From: JBEVEP01 sp040512755
GTDB taxonomy: Bacteria > Pseudomonadota > Alphaproteobacteria > Rhizobiales > Rhizobiaceae
Direction of reading: 5' to 3'
DNA length: 5,007 nt
Assembly (NCBI GenBank): GCA_040512755.1
Contig: JBEVEP010000363.1
Location: forward strand, 1 to 5,007
This document shows positions 4,974-5,007 of this stretch, piece by piece. Below the pieces are notes generated by a model. The model saw only the letters and a program-made list of their open reading frames with translations, was not told the DNA's origin and did no database searches. The position numbers and the translations under genes were made by a program. Positions within the stretch are counted from its first letter, which is position 1. Every line of letters begins with the position of its first letter.

Positions 4974-5007
4974 GTTGCACAATGAGCGCCGGGCCGTGCG
5001 GACGGCG

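Noticed and set aside
4756..4980. 74-residue open frame on the - strand upstream of hisZ
   Set aside because: It runs through both palindromic repeats and would overlap the hisZ start; the translation reflects repeat sequence rather than a protein family.

Overview
This window looks like chromosomal DNA from an alphaproteobacterium of the order Rhizobiales, most likely Mesorhizobium or a close relative. The reasons are a DUF1236 periplasmic protein, short-form HisG paired with HisZ, GC-rich third codon positions, and two kinds of intergenic palindromic repeat that I recall as common in rhizobial genomes. The genus is inferred from protein style and from memory of those repeats; no search was run.

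Layout: 1-96 holds a short direct repeat and a strong rho-independent terminator that must serve a + strand gene outside the window. A small exported DUF1236 protein follows (318-626, +), with a plausible general-stress (EcfG/RpoE2-type) promoter in front of it. Class II fumarase fumC is next (768-2159, +). A hairpin-rich mosaic repeat (about 2163-2272) begins four bases after the fumC stop. The DoxX-family membrane protein gene (2442-2870, +) is preceded by a dyad and a direct repeat that look like a transcription-factor site. A near-perfect bidirectional terminator (2891-2921) separates it from the converging hisZ-hisG pair (4759 down to 2934, -). The last 248 bases, upstream of hisZ, contain two copies of a double-hairpin repeat.

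How the genes work together: HisZ and HisG form the two-subunit ATP phosphoribosyltransferase that commits PRPP and ATP to histidine synthesis. Their reading frames overlap by 4 bases (GTGA), so they are probably translated in a coupled way. FumC is the oxygen-stable TCA-cycle fumarase. The DUF1236 and DoxX genes have no visible functional link to these and appear to be single-gene units with their own control signals.

The protein-coding content is ordinary. I do not see a novel multi-gene system. The points worth a second look are in the non-coding DNA: the base changes between the two 3' repeat copies that mostly keep the stems paired, the operator-like array before doxX, the stress-type promoter before the DUF1236 gene, and the compact multi-hairpin element after fumC.
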